Source: an uncultured Clostridia bacterium (GTDB taxonomy: Bacteria > Bacillota > Clostridia > UBA1212 > UBA1255). From it: 52,539 nucleotides of DNA. Below are positions 8,151 to 17,095 of this stretch, one piece after another (positions within the stretch are counted from its first letter, which is position 1; each line of letters begins with the position of its first letter). Under the pieces are notes generated by a model. That model saw only the letters and a program-made list of their open reading frames with translations, had not been told where the DNA came from and did not search any database. Location of the stretch: positions 1 to 52,539 of the forward strand of contig CAJFUB010000015.1 of the NCBI GenBank assembly GCA_904420095.1, given 5' to 3'. The position numbers and the translations under genes are program-made.

Positions 8151-8902
8151 GCGAAGCGCTGCTAACAGCAAAGGAAATCGTAAAAACCTATCCCGGCGCG
8201 CAGGAGCCGGTGCTGAACCGGATCAGCGCCGAAATCTATCTGGGGGATTTTACTATTATCATGGGGCCCTCCGGCGCCGGGAAATCCACCCTGCTCTACG
8301 CCCTCAGCGGCCTGGACGCTCTCAGCAGCGGAAAAGTGCTGTACCGGGATCAGGAGCTGGGCACCCTGTCGGAAAAGAAGCTGGCAGAATTACGGAGCAA
8401 GGAATTCGGCTTTGTTTTCCAGCAGACTCATCTGGTAAGCAACCTGACCTTGTTCGAGAATGTTGCGGTAGCCGGATATCTGGAGAAAGGGCGATCCGAA
8501 AAAGCAGTCAATGAGCGGGCTGAATCCCTGCTTGCTCAGATGCATGTGGAAAAGGCCAAAGACCGTCTGCCTTCTCAGGCTTCCGGCGGCGAGGCGCAGC
8601 GAGCGGCCATTGCCAGGGCCATGATCAATCGGCCCGGACTGCTTTTTGCCGACGAACCCACCGGGGCGCTCAACCGAAAAAACAGCGAAGAAGTCATGAA
8701 TCTGCTCACTGCTTTAAATCAGGAGGGACAAAGCATCCTCATGGTAACCCATGATGTGAAGGCAGCCATCCGGGGCACCCGCATTCTTTATCTGGAAGAC
8801 GGGAAAATTCTGGATGAAATTTCCCTGCCGTCCTTTGACGCACAAGCAGAGAAAGAACGAGAAGAAAAAGTAAGCGCATGGCTTACTTCTATGTCCTGGT
8901 AA
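8147..8902 (+). CDS. ABC transporter ATP-binding protein, MacB/LolD type
   Basis: All ATPase motifs are present in 251 residues: Walker A GPSGAGKS (40-47), the Q-loop FVFQQTH, signature ASGGEAQR, Walker B LLFADEPTGAL and the switch histidine in VTHD. The sequence is of the MacB/LolD/FtsE type that works with long FtsX-like permeases. It overlaps the adenylating enzyme by four bases and is followed after 14 bp by its permease. It should supply ATP energy for moving lipids, peptides or acyl compounds out of or across the membrane. Confidence 0.93.
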   Translation: MSEALLTAKEIVKTYPGAQEPVLNRISAEIYLGDFTIIMGPSGAGKSTLLYALSGLDALSSGKVLYRDQELGTLSEKKLAELRSKEFGFVFQQTHLVSNLTLFENVAVAGYLEKGRSEKAVNERAESLLAQMHVEKAKDRLPSQASGGEAQRAAIARAMINRPGLLFADEPTGALNRKNSEEVMNLLTALNQEGQSILMVTHDVKAAIRGTRILYLEDGKILDEISLPSFDAQAEKEREEKVSAWLTSMSW

Positions 8903-8916
8903 GGGGCGAGCATTGT

Positions 8917-11268
8917 ATGGAACGCAGAACGTTACTAAAATCCAATCTTAAATCTCATCGTGGAACTGTGCTTGGCGTGTTTGTTTTGATCCTTCTGGTT
9001 TCCCTGTCTTTAGGAACCGTGCTGACAGTATGGAATAATTCCGACCGGTATGTGAACAGCGAGATGGACCGGCTGGGCTATGGGGATTTAACTGCTTGGG
9101 TATCCGGACTATCGGAGGCAGCTCCTTTGGCAGAGGAAATTTCTGCCCTGGACGTGGTAGATTCCGTAGGGGTGCAGTCCCTTATTTTCTCCGAATATGA
9201 AATCGGGAATCAGGAATCAGACAGCGAAGGCCAGTTGATTCTTTATGAGCCAGAGCGCTATCCCTACAAATTTTTCATTGATGATTTGACCGGCTATGGC
9301 GACGCCCCCAAGGAGATCACGCCGGGAGAAATATATGCATCCGCTTCTATGGTCTCCATGTTTGGCGTTCGGATCGGGGACTCCATTACCTTTCCCATTG
9401 CCCGCAGCGGAGGAGATATGGTCTTTACCGTGGCAGGCTTTTTTGAAGATCCCTTTATGGGAAGCTCCATGATCGGAATGAAGAGCTTTCTCATCAGCGG
9501 GCAGGATCATGAGAAAATTTCTGAGATGATTCGAGCGGCAGGCGCTGACGGCTTGGCCCGGGAAGGATTTATGCTGCACGTTTTTCAGTCGGAGGACGGC
9601 AGCTTGGCGGCAGCGCAGTTTAACGCAGTTCTCAATCAAAGCACCAGCCTGACAAGCTGGGTGGAGTTTACCCACAGCCGTGAAGCCATTTCCGGCTTTA
9701 TGCTGACTCTACAGAATGTGTTCACCAGCCTGCTGCTGGCCTTTGTGGGGATCCTGATTCTGGCGTCCATGGCAGTACTCTCTCACAGCATTGGCAGCAC
9801 AATCGAACAGGATTATACAAATATGGGAATCCTTAAAACCATGGGATTTACCAGTGGGAAGCTGAGAAGAATCCAGCTTTTGCAATACCTGATTACTACT
9901 TTGTGTGGTATGGCTGCAGGAATGCTTCTGTCGATCCCGGCAGCTGGGTTTATTTGCCAGATGACAGTGACAACCACCGGGTTGTTGATCCCGTCCGCGC
10001 TGCCCGCCTCGATTTGCCTAGCTGCCATGGCAGTAATTTTTTCCCTGCTGATGGGATTCGTTTGGCTCTGTACTGGGAAGATCAGCAGAATTTCTCCAGT
10101 AAGCGCGATCCGGGGGAACTGGAAAAAATCCTTCAAAAGCAAAAGGGCGGGTTTCCGTATTCAAAAAAAAGGGCTTTCTTTTTGGCTTGCCCTTCGGCGG
10201 CTTTTCGGCAGCAAGCGCAGATACATCGGGGCCTGTCTGGTGGCAGTATTGCTGGTCTTCTTTGCCTCGCTCATCGGTCGTGTAGATGCTTGGCTGGGGC
10301 CCGGCGGCGAGGGCTTAATGGATGCCTTTAACCCAGCCGATCTGCACATCGCCGCCCAGCCTATGGGGGAAACCTCCATCGAGCAGGTAGAGCAGACGAT
10401 CGAGCGCTATACCGCGATTACGGATTCGTACCTGCTGGGCATGCCAAATGTGTCCGTAAATGGGGTGGATATGACTGCCAACGTGATTACGGAGCCAGAA
10501 CGGTTTCATCTGCTCTCCGGGCAAACCTGCCGGGAGGCAAATGAAGTGGTACTGACAGAATTTGTAGCAGCGGATTTAGGCGTCCGGGTGGGAGATCCCG
10601 TTACCGTGGCGGGTGTGCTCGGGAGCAGAGAATATGTGGTCAGCGGCATTTATCAGTGCGCCAACGATATGGGAATGAATATCGGCATGAACCGGGAAGG
10701 CTATGCTCTGATTGGCGAAGAGTCTCCCACTATGTGGTGTACCCACTATTTCCTGGCCGACCCATCCCTCCAGCCTGAGATTATGCAGGCGCTTCAGGAG
10801 ACTTATGGAGGAGATGTGTATCTGCATGAAAATTCCTGGCCGGGGCTCTACGGCATTCTTTCCGCCATGCAGCTTTTGATGATTTTCCTATATGCTATGG
10901 TGATCCTCTTTGTGTTGGTTGTCACGCTGCTGACAGCGGGAAAACTCCTGCGGGCCGAACAAAAGGATTTGAGCATTTATCGCACCCTGGGCTTTTCTGC
11001 CGGCCGGCTGCGGCGCTCCTTTGCCTTACGGTTTGGGATGATCGCCCTGTTGGGCAGTATTTTGGGGACAATTCTCAGCGTTTTCCTCACCGATCCATTG
11101 GTGGCCGTGCTCATGCGGATGGAAGGCATCAGCAACTTTTCCTCCCAGCCGCGCATCTTCACTGTGCTACTGCCGGGAATTGTCGTGATTGTGTTATTTC
11201 TCCTGTTTGCTGATCTGGCGGCAGGAAAAATCCGGAAAACGCCCCTTGCTTCATTGCCGGAAGAATAG
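8917..11268 (+). CDS. FtsX-like ABC permease (MacB-type, double-domain)
   Basis: The 783-residue protein has one membrane helix near the N-terminus (GTVLGVFVLILLVSLSLGTV), a large extracytoplasmic domain, three helices around residues 260-400, a second N-terminal-type helix near 445 (YIGACLVAVLLVFFASLIG), a second outer domain, and three final helices. This is the tandem FtsX arrangement of MacB-type permeases. ATG at 8917 behind AAGGGG is preferred to 8878 inside the ATPase gene, because MERRTLLKSNLKSHRG is a typical beginning. It forms the exporter with the preceding ATPase and probably ends the operon; about 115 bp separate it from the next promoter-driven gene. Its cargo is unknown. Confidence 0.9.
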   Translation: MERRTLLKSNLKSHRGTVLGVFVLILLVSLSLGTVLTVWNNSDRYVNSEMDRLGYGDLTAWVSGLSEAAPLAEEISALDVVDSVGVQSLIFSEYEIGNQESDSEGQLILYEPERYPYKFFIDDLTGYGDAPKEITPGEIYASASMVSMFGVRIGDSITFPIARSGGDMVFTVAGFFEDPFMGSSMIGMKSFLISGQDHEKISEMIRAAGADGLAREGFMLHVFQSEDGSLAAAQFNAVLNQSTSLTSWVEFTHSREAISGFMLTLQNVFTSLLLAFVGILILASMAVLSHSIGSTIEQDYTNMGILKTMGFTSGKLRRIQLLQYLITTLCGMAAGMLLSIPAAGFICQMTVTTTGLLIPSALPASICLAAMAVIFSLLMGFVWLCTGKISRISPVSAIRGNWKKSFKSKRAGFRIQKKGLSFWLALRRLFGSKRRYIGACLVAVLLVFFASLIGRVDAWLGPGGEGLMDAFNPADLHIAAQPMGETSIEQVEQTIERYTAITDSYLLGMPNVSVNGVDMTANVITEPERFHLLSGQTCREANEVVLTEFVAADLGVRVGDPVTVAGVLGSREYVVSGIYQCANDMGMNIGMNREGYALIGEESPTMWCTHYFLADPSLQPEIMQALQETYGGDVYLHENSWPGLYGILSAMQLLMIFLYAMVILFVLVVTLLTAGKLLRAEQKDLSIYRTLGFSAGRLRRSFALRFGMIALLGSILGTILSVFLTDPLVAVLMRMEGISNFSSQPRIFTVLLPGIVVIVLFLLFADLAAGKIRKTPLASLPEE

Positions 11269-11306
11269 AAAATTCCATTCGTTTTTCTTATGGAAATCAA
11301 TAAAAC

Positions 11307-11343
11307 ATAAGTATTTGATATTTAAATTTTCTGGCAGTACACT
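11307..11343 (+). promoter_or_regulatory. Second LysR-type box and promoter, ahead of the SDR operon
   Basis: ATAAGTATTTGATAT (11307-11321) matches the box at 5559-5573 in all but one base. TTGATA inside it (11315-11320), 17 bases, and TACACT (11338-11343) form a promoter with the same geometry as the one at 5567-5595. Confidence 0.62.
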
Positions 11344-11383
11344 ATGGACGTAAAGAGAAATAGGAACGAAAAGAGGTTTTTCT

Positions 11384-12154
11384 ATGGAACAACAAATGCT
11401 TAAGGATAAAGTCGCTATCATCACCGGAGCCAGCTATGGAATGGGACGGTCGATGGCAGAATTGTTTGCGGAGGAAGGCGCGGCAGTGGTTATCACCGCC
11501 CGGCACCGCGAAAAGCTGGATGCCGTTGTGGAAGGCATCCGTCAGAAAGGCGGAAAAGCTGTCGGGGTGACAGCCGATGTTTGCTCCACCGAGGATACCA
11601 AGAGAGTATTTGAGACTGCTCTGAAAGAATTCGGGGATGTGGATATCCTCATCAACAATGCCGGTATCGGCGAACAGAAAATGATCGACGAAACTGATGA
11701 TGACTGGATGATGTATGTGATGAACACCAACCTGGGTGGCCCCATGCGGTATATTCGGGAGGCTCTGAGGATTTTCCTGCCCAAGAACGACGGGGTTATC
11801 ATTAACGTCTCTTCCGTCAACGGCACCCGGCCTTTCTGCGGGGCAACATACACTTCCACCAAAGGCGCCCTGAACACACTGACCAAGAATGTGGCCATGC
11901 GGCTCATTGACACCAATATCCGCTGCAATGCGGTAGCGCCCGGAGCGACAGTTACGCCGGCGCACTTGGCCAATAAGGCGGGAGAGCAGCCCGGCGGGGC
12001 GGAAATGCTCAAATACAGCGGCCATTTCGTTTACTTTCCCGGCCCGGAGTGCGATCCCATGGATCAGGCGTATGCCTGCCTATATCTAGCCAGCAAGATG
12101 GGACGCCACGTGAAAGGGCAAGTATTGCAGGTGTGCAACGGAGCTTTCCTGTAA
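11384..12154 (+). CDS. Short-chain dehydrogenase/reductase (SDR)
   Basis: The 256-residue protein has the classical SDR Rossmann motif TGASYGMG (14-21), NNAGIG, the catalytic serine in VSSVNG and the YxxxK pair in TYTSTKGAL. It should oxidise an alcohol or reduce a ketone with NAD(P)H in the cytoplasm. GAGG lies upstream at moderate spacing. It is the first gene after the second LysR-box promoter, in a run of eight genes in the same direction up to the iron alcohol dehydrogenase. A hydroxysteroid-type reaction is possible but not shown. Confidence 0.9.
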   Translation: MEQQMLKDKVAIITGASYGMGRSMAELFAEEGAAVVITARHREKLDAVVEGIRQKGGKAVGVTADVCSTEDTKRVFETALKEFGDVDILINNAGIGEQKMIDETDDDWMMYVMNTNLGGPMRYIREALRIFLPKNDGVIINVSSVNGTRPFCGATYTSTKGALNTLTKNVAMRLIDTNIRCNAVAPGATVTPAHLANKAGEQPGGAEMLKYSGHFVYFPGPECDPMDQAYACLYLASKMGRHVKGQVLQVCNGAFL

Positions 12155-12190
12155 GCGATGAGACAAAAAGCAAGAAGGAGCTGAAATATC

Positions 12191-12763
12191 ATGAAAAAAC
12201 AATTTATGACCATATTGGGCTTACTTTTGATGTTCAGTATTACAATGGCCGGATGCAGCAGTTCCCCCGATTCCAGTTCTTCTGGCGAAAGCAATCGTGT
12301 TTTTTCCTCTCAAACGGGCGGCCAGGCCAGTGAAGAAGAGGACAATATTCCAAGTTCGAATGCCACGGAGCTGACAGTCCAGTTTGGAGACAGCGGAGAT
12401 TCCTTTGTCATGCACTTAGAGGACAACAGTACTGCCGCAGCCATTGCCGGATATGTAGGCACTACGGATTGGCGGTTACCGGTATACAGCTACGACGAAT
12501 CCGAGGTCATGGAATATTACGATATCCCCAGACGGTATGAGATCCCGGATAACAGCGAAACCGTAACCGAGGCTCATGCGGGCGAAGTGTACTATTCCGA
12601 TCCGAACCGCATTGTCCTGTATTATCGCGATGCAGAGATCAACGAGGAGTACACACTGATCGGCCGGTTCGATGCCACAGAAGAATTTGTGGAGGCCGTA
12701 GAAAATAATCCTGTTCTGGAAGGCTGGGGCAACCAGATTGTTGTTATCAGCAATGGTGAATAA
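12191..12763 (+). CDS. Cyclophilin-like-fold lipoprotein 1
   Basis: The 190-residue product has a lipoprotein signal (lipobox MAGC22), a serine/glutamate-rich linker to about residue 55, then a domain resembling the bacterial cyclophilin-like fold: beta strands TVQFGDSGDSFVMHLEDN, AHAGEVYYSDPNRIVLYY, and IGRFDATEEFVEAVE. Such domains lack proven isomerase activity and their job is unknown. It should be anchored on the outer face of the membrane. A related lipoprotein lies at 14629. The stop codon overlaps the next start (TAATG). Confidence 0.82.
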   Translation: MKKQFMTILGLLLMFSITMAGCSSSPDSSSSGESNRVFSSQTGGQASEEEDNIPSSNATELTVQFGDSGDSFVMHLEDNSTAAAIAGYVGTTDWRLPVYSYDESEVMEYYDIPRRYEIPDNSETVTEAHAGEVYYSDPNRIVLYYRDAEINEEYTLIGRFDATEEFVEAVENNPVLEGWGNQIVVISNGE

Positions 12764-13044
12764 TGATTTATCAGTTCAAAATCAGTGAGAAAAGGATGGC
12801 GAAAAGTGTGAAAAATAATGCATCTGTTCAGGCAGTGATCCAAAATTTGAAAGATGCCGGCTGCGATGCGAAAACAGTAGAACGGTTTATGGAACTGGAA
12901 GAAGAGGGAAAGATCAGAGAGCAGCTGGATTTGCTTGCCAGCCACAGACGGCAGCTATTAGATCGGGTGCATAAAGAAGAGAAGCGGATCGATTGCCTAG
13001 ATTATTTAGTTTATCAAATACAGAAAAAGAAACCAGCAGTCTAA
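12763..13044 (+). CDS. Small helical protein of unknown function
   Basis: A 93-residue, highly charged protein that should be mainly alpha-helical, with a coiled-coil-like C-terminal half (LDLLASHRRQLLDRVHKEEK). It starts at an ATG overlapping the stop of the preceding lipoprotein; an internal start at 12796 is possible. No enzyme motif or membrane segment is visible. The conserved-looking pattern and tight coupling support a real gene, and similar proteins seem to accompany redox genes in Clostridia, but I cannot assign a family. Confidence 0.7.
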   Translation: MIYQFKISEKRMAKSVKNNASVQAVIQNLKDAGCDAKTVERFMELEEEGKIREQLDLLASHRRQLLDRVHKEEKRIDCLDYLVYQIQKKKPAV

Positions 13045-13073
13045 TGGATTTTTTATAAAATGGAGGTTTTTTT

Positions 13074-13940
13074 ATGAGAACAATTCAGAATCAGACTTTT
13101 GATGAAGAGCGAGCTCTTTATGGCAGCAACGATATTTTGGTGAAAAACTGCTCCTTTGACGGCCCCGCCGACGGAGAGAGCGCTTTCAAAGAATGCAAAG
13201 ACGTACAAGTGGAACACAGCTTTTTTAACCTGCGATATCCGTTCTGGCACGACCACGGCCTTGCGATTCGCGATTCGGAGATGACCGAACTTTGCCGGGC
13301 AGCGCTGTGGTATTCTGACCATATCACCATTGAGAATACCAAGCTTCATGGCATCAAGGCTCTGCGGGAATGTGCCGATGTGAAGATAGCAGGTTGCGAC
13401 GTTGTTTCCCCGGAGTTTGGCTGGTCCGTCCACAATATCGAAATGGAGGATTGCGACGCCGAGAGTGAATACTTCATGATGCGTTCTACCGGCCTGCACT
13501 TTACGAATGTACGCATGAAGGGCAAATACTCCTTCCAGTATATTGAGGATTCCATCTTTGAAAACTGTACCTTTGATACCAAGGACGCTTTCTGGCACGC
13601 GAAAAACGTCACCGTCCGCAATAGCATCGTAAAAGGCGAATATCTAGCCTGGTACTGCGAGAATGTCACCTTTGAAAACTGTAAAATCATCGGTACGCAG
13701 CCGCTGTGCTACTGCAAGGGATTGAAGCTTATTCACTGTGAAATGACCAGCTGTGACCTGGCCTTTGAGCGCAGCGATGTGGAAGCTACGATCACAACGC
13801 CGGTTCTCAGCATCAAAAACCCGCTGTCCGGATGCATCATTGTTCCAGCTGTAGGCGAAATCATCCGGGATCTTGAAGAAGCAAAGGGAACCGTGCAGGT
13901 GCAGAAGCAAGAGGCAAAAAGCGTCTTCGCTTGTGCATAA
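13074..13940 (+). CDS. DUF3737-like right-handed beta-helix protein
   Basis: The 288-residue protein consists of repeated short strands with N and C at turn positions (VKNCSFDG, VTFENCKI, IENTKLHG), typical of a parallel beta-helix and of the DUF3737 family. No signal peptide is visible, so it is probably cytoplasmic. GGAGG lies seven bases before the ATG. Members of this family are widespread in gut Firmicutes but have no established function. It lies inside the SDR-to-alcohol-dehydrogenase operon. Confidence 0.85.
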   Translation: MRTIQNQTFDEERALYGSNDILVKNCSFDGPADGESAFKECKDVQVEHSFFNLRYPFWHDHGLAIRDSEMTELCRAALWYSDHITIENTKLHGIKALRECADVKIAGCDVVSPEFGWSVHNIEMEDCDAESEYFMMRSTGLHFTNVRMKGKYSFQYIEDSIFENCTFDTKDAFWHAKNVTVRNSIVKGEYLAWYCENVTFENCKIIGTQPLCYCKGLKLIHCEMTSCDLAFERSDVEATITTPVLSIKNPLSGCIIVPAVGEIIRDLEEAKGTVQVQKQEAKSVFACA

Positions 13941-13990
13941 GGAGGCAGAGGGAAATTTCACGGCTCATCTCTGCGGAGTGGAGGAGTGAC

Positions 13991-14599
13991 ATGGACTATT
14001 TGTTGCGAGGCATGATAATTGGTTTACTGTTTGGCGTACCTGTAGGAGCGATTGGAGCTTTAACCGTTCAGCGGACTTGGGGCATGGGGATTAAATCCGG
14101 TCTGCTGACGGGGCTTGGCTCTTCCGTGGCAGATTGCTTCTATGCCTGTGTTGGAGCCTTTGGGTTCACTCTTATTTCGGATTTTCTGCTTCGTTGGCAA
14201 GGAATTATCACTGCCTTGGGCGGAGCATTGATTCTGATTATGGGGCTCCGCTCCCTGATCCGTCCCCAAGGGGAACCTCCGCCTGACGAGAACCCCCTGG
14301 GAGGGGTGAAGCTGTTTCTCACCTCATTTGCCATTGGGATTACCAATCCAGCGGCGATTTTAACCTTTATATTTGCGTTCACTTACTTCGGAATCTCAGA
14401 AGTAAATAGCTGGATAGATGGTGCTTTACTGGCGGCAGGGGTATTTCTGGGAACTTATTTTTGGTGGGGAACTCTTTCTGCTTTAACCCAGATGATTAAA
14501 AGAAAAGCCGTAAAATTCCGGCTGCGTACCATGAACCGAATTTTTGGCGCGGTTCTTTGCTTGTTTGGAATGATCGTTTTTGTCAGGTTATTTTTATAA
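13991..14599 (+). CDS. LysE-family exporter
   Basis: The 202-residue membrane protein has about six hydrophobic segments. Its N-terminus (LLFGVPVGAIGALTVQRTWGMGIKSG) matches the G-x-x-x-G-P-x motif of LysE/RhtB exporters, and SFAIGITNPAAILTFIFAF is the second signature. These proteins export amino acids or other small solutes using the ion gradient. The start at 13991 follows GGAGGAG; an in-frame extension upstream lacks a ribosome site. Its place among redox genes suggests export of a product or toxic intermediate, not proven. Confidence 0.87.
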   Translation: MDYLLRGMIIGLLFGVPVGAIGALTVQRTWGMGIKSGLLTGLGSSVADCFYACVGAFGFTLISDFLLRWQGIITALGGALILIMGLRSLIRPQGEPPPDENPLGGVKLFLTSFAIGITNPAAILTFIFAFTYFGISEVNSWIDGALLAAGVFLGTYFWWGTLSALTQMIKRKAVKFRLRTMNRIFGAVLCLFGMIVFVRLFL

Positions 14600-14628
14600 T
14601 ACAGAATAAAGAAAGTGGTGAATGGGAT

Positions 14629-15159
14629 ATGAAAAGAACGCGGTCTTTGCTGTTTATTACCGTTTTTTCTTTGTCAGTGCTGCTTGCTGGCTGCAGTAAC
14701 AGCGAGCAGGCCGAGAGTAAACCGGGAAGCAGCGCTTCCGTTCAAGCAGAAGCATCATCGGAATCGCAGACAACAGATAGTGAAACCATTGAGGAGGAAA
14801 ACAGCGTAATGAATATGATTGTACAGGTTGGCGGCAGTACCTTTACTGCTACCTTAGAAGAGAATGCAGCAGTGAACGCTTTGGTGGAAATGATGGAGCG
14901 GGGGCCTGTCACCATCCAGATGAGCGACTATTCCGGTTTTGAAAAGGTTGGGCCGCTTGGAACAAGCCTTCCGACCAGCAACAGTCAGACCACGACGCAC
15001 GCCGGCGACATCGTGCTGTATCAGGGAAATCAGATCGTTATATTCTACGGTTCCAATTCCTGGAGCTATACTCGGCTGGGCCGCATCGACGATCTTACCG
15101 GCTGGGAAGAAGCTCTGGGCAGTGGAACTGTGACCGTCACCTTTTCTTTAGAGGCGTGA
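14629..15159 (+). CDS. Cyclophilin-like-fold lipoprotein 2
   Basis: The 176-residue lipoprotein has lipobox LAGC22, a serine-rich linker to about residue 60, and a well-formed cyclophilin-like domain (IVQVGGSTFTATLEENAAVN; TTHAGDIVLYQGNQIVIFYG; YTRLGRIDD). This is the standard small version of the fold, often found beside flavodoxins and reductases in Clostridia. The start at 14629 is chosen because the signal peptide begins there. The FMN reductase follows after four bases. Confidence 0.87.
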   Translation: MKRTRSLLFITVFSLSVLLAGCSNSEQAESKPGSSASVQAEASSESQTTDSETIEEENSVMNMIVQVGGSTFTATLEENAAVNALVEMMERGPVTIQMSDYSGFEKVGPLGTSLPTSNSQTTTHAGDIVLYQGNQIVIFYGSNSWSYTRLGRIDDLTGWEEALGSGTVTVTFSLEA

Positions 15160-15163
15160 TACC

Positions 15164-15691
15164 ATGAACATTTTGGTTTTGAATGGAAGTCCCCGGGCGC
15201 ATGGAAATACGGCGGCTATGGTGGAGGCATTTTCAGAAGGGGCGAGGGATAAAGGCCATACCGTGCATATTGTCCCGGTTTGTCAAAAGAAAATCGCCGG
15301 GTGCATGGCCTGCGAATACTGTCGCAAAAAAAATTCCAGCCATGAGCGGCAATGCGTTCAGCAGGATGATATGCAGGAGGTTTACCCTCTGCTGGATGAG
15401 GCAGAGATGATCGTGCTGGCTTCCCCGATTTATTACCATGGTTTTACCGGCCAGCTGCAGTGCGCCATCAACCGTATTTATGCGCTGGACAAACCGAAGA
15501 ATCTGAAAAAAGCGGCGCTCATTATGAGCTCGGGATCGGATCACGTATACAGCGGTGCGATTTACGAATATCAGAATTCCTTCCTTCAGTATCTGCAGCT
15601 GGAGGATATGGGGATGTATTCGGCCTATGAGAAGCAGAACAAATCCCGGGAAAAATTAAGCGAGCTCAAGGAGTTCGGCAGAAGCCTGTAG
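15164..15691 (+). CDS. NADPH-dependent FMN reductase (flavodoxin-like)
   Basis: The 175-residue protein starts with LVLNGSPRAHGNTAAM, the FMN-phosphate loop of this family, and contains the cysteine-rich GCMACEYC followed by C64 and DDM, as in iron-sulfur flavoprotein-like reductases; ASPIYYHGFTGQ binds the flavin ring. It should transfer electrons from NAD(P)H or a ferredoxin to quinones or other acceptors. It lies four bases after lipoprotein 2, within the same operon. A second, related reductase is encoded at 20487. Confidence 0.92.
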   Translation: MNILVLNGSPRAHGNTAAMVEAFSEGARDKGHTVHIVPVCQKKIAGCMACEYCRKKNSSHERQCVQQDDMQEVYPLLDEAEMIVLASPIYYHGFTGQLQCAINRIYALDKPKNLKKAALIMSSGSDHVYSGAIYEYQNSFLQYLQLEDMGMYSAYEKQNKSREKLSELKEFGRSL

Positions 15692-15728
15692 AAAAGAATC
15701 TTTTGAAATGATCAAGGAGGAACGATCT

Positions 15729-16898
15729 ATGCTTGGAAATTTTTCTTACTGCAACCCGACAAAACTCTATTTTGGCGATGAAGCTCTAAACGATCTGAAC
15801 ACGGAGCTGCCTAAATACGGAAAGAATGTTGTGCTGATTTACGGCGGCGGTTCTATCAAAAAGAACGGGATCTATGACGATGTCGTTCGGATCCTGAAGG
15901 ACAACGGCAAGGATGTGGCTGAGATTGCCGGCGTTATGCCAAATCCTACATTACCGAAATTGTACGAAGGGATTGAGATTGCCCGGAAGCACCATGCGGA
16001 TCTTCTGCTGGCAGTAGGCGGCGGTTCGGTCTGTGACTACGCCAAGGCGGTTTCCGTTTCCGCCAACTGCAAAGAAGATCCTTGGGAAAAATATTATCTG
16101 CGCTTTGAGGAGCCGGACTGTGAAACGCTGCCGGTGGGCTGCGTGCTGACCATGGTAGGCACTGGTTCGGAGATGAATGCAGGCGCTGTCATTACCAATC
16201 CGGAAACAAAACAGAAAATCGGTCATGTTTTCGCCGATGAGAAAATCATGCCCAGATTTGCCATTTTGAATCCTCAATACACTCTGACGCTGCCGCACTA
16301 TCAAATGGTTGCCGGGATCTATGATATCTTCAACCATATCTGCGAGCAGTATTTCTCCGGTGAGGATGACAATACCAGCGATTATATCAGCGAGGGGCTG
16401 ATGCGTTCCCTGCTCCACTCCAGCCGGATTGCCAACAAAAACCCGCAGGATTACGAAGCCCGCAGCAATATTATGTGGACGGCCACCTGGGCGCTGAATA
16501 CCCTGGTTGCAAAAGGTAAGTCCACCGACTGGATGGTGCATATGCTTGGGCAGGCCGTAGGGGCTTATACCAACGCCACCCACGGGATGACGCTGGCAGC
16601 AGTTTCTTTGCCTTATTACCGTTATATTCTGCCCTATGGCCTGCAAAGGTTTAAGCGCTTCGCAGTCAATGTGTGGGATGTGAACCCTGCCGGTAAAACC
16701 GATGAACAGGTGGCCCAAGAAGGTCTCCAGGCCATGGAAGCGTGGATGAAGGAGCTGGGCCTTGTGATGAATATTTCAGAGCTCGGCGTCACGGAGGAAA
16801 TGCTTGAAGGACTTGCCGACGCCACGCTGATCATGAACGGCGGATACAAAATACTGAGCCATGAGGAAATTATCAGCATTTTCAAGGACAGCCTGTAA
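15729..16898 (+). CDS. Iron-containing alcohol dehydrogenase, butanol dehydrogenase type
   Basis: The 389-residue enzyme carries the group III alcohol dehydrogenase nucleotide motif LAVGGGSVCDYAKAV and the metal ligands: the aspartate and histidine of IYDIFNH and later histidines in MVHMLG and NATHGMTLA. It most resembles NADPH-dependent butanol dehydrogenases (BdhA/YqhD type), which reduce aldehydes. ATG at 15729 follows AAGGAGG at good spacing. It is the last gene of the SDR operon, followed by a terminator. The operon thus encodes two or three reductases likely to act on carbonyl compounds. Confidence 0.93.
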   Translation: MLGNFSYCNPTKLYFGDEALNDLNTELPKYGKNVVLIYGGGSIKKNGIYDDVVRILKDNGKDVAEIAGVMPNPTLPKLYEGIEIARKHHADLLLAVGGGSVCDYAKAVSVSANCKEDPWEKYYLRFEEPDCETLPVGCVLTMVGTGSEMNAGAVITNPETKQKIGHVFADEKIMPRFAILNPQYTLTLPHYQMVAGIYDIFNHICEQYFSGEDDNTSDYISEGLMRSLLHSSRIANKNPQDYEARSNIMWTATWALNTLVAKGKSTDWMVHMLGQAVGAYTNATHGMTLAAVSLPYYRYILPYGLQRFKRFAVNVWDVNPAGKTDEQVAQEGLQAMEAWMKELGLVMNISELGVTEEMLEGLADATLIMNGGYKILSHEEIISIFKDSL

Positions 16899-16937
16899 AT
16901 CGGCAAAATAGTCACCGCTTGACTTTCGGATGTAATG

Positions 16938-16984
16938 AAAGGCCGGGCAAGAACGGAACTGTACAGTCCTTTCCCGGCCGTTTC
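16938..16984 (+). terminator. Terminator after the alcohol dehydrogenase operon
   Basis: GGCCGGG (16941-16947) pairs with CCCGGCC (16973-16979), with TTT after the stem, 43 bp past the stop codon. Confidence 0.62.
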
Positions 16985-17095
16985 GATTGCGCAAGCAATG
17001 CAGGACAGCACGCTTTAAGCAGATAAGAAATGCCGATACGGAAGAATCATGATATACTGTGCATAAACACAAATCGGGAATTGGCGAGGCAGGAA

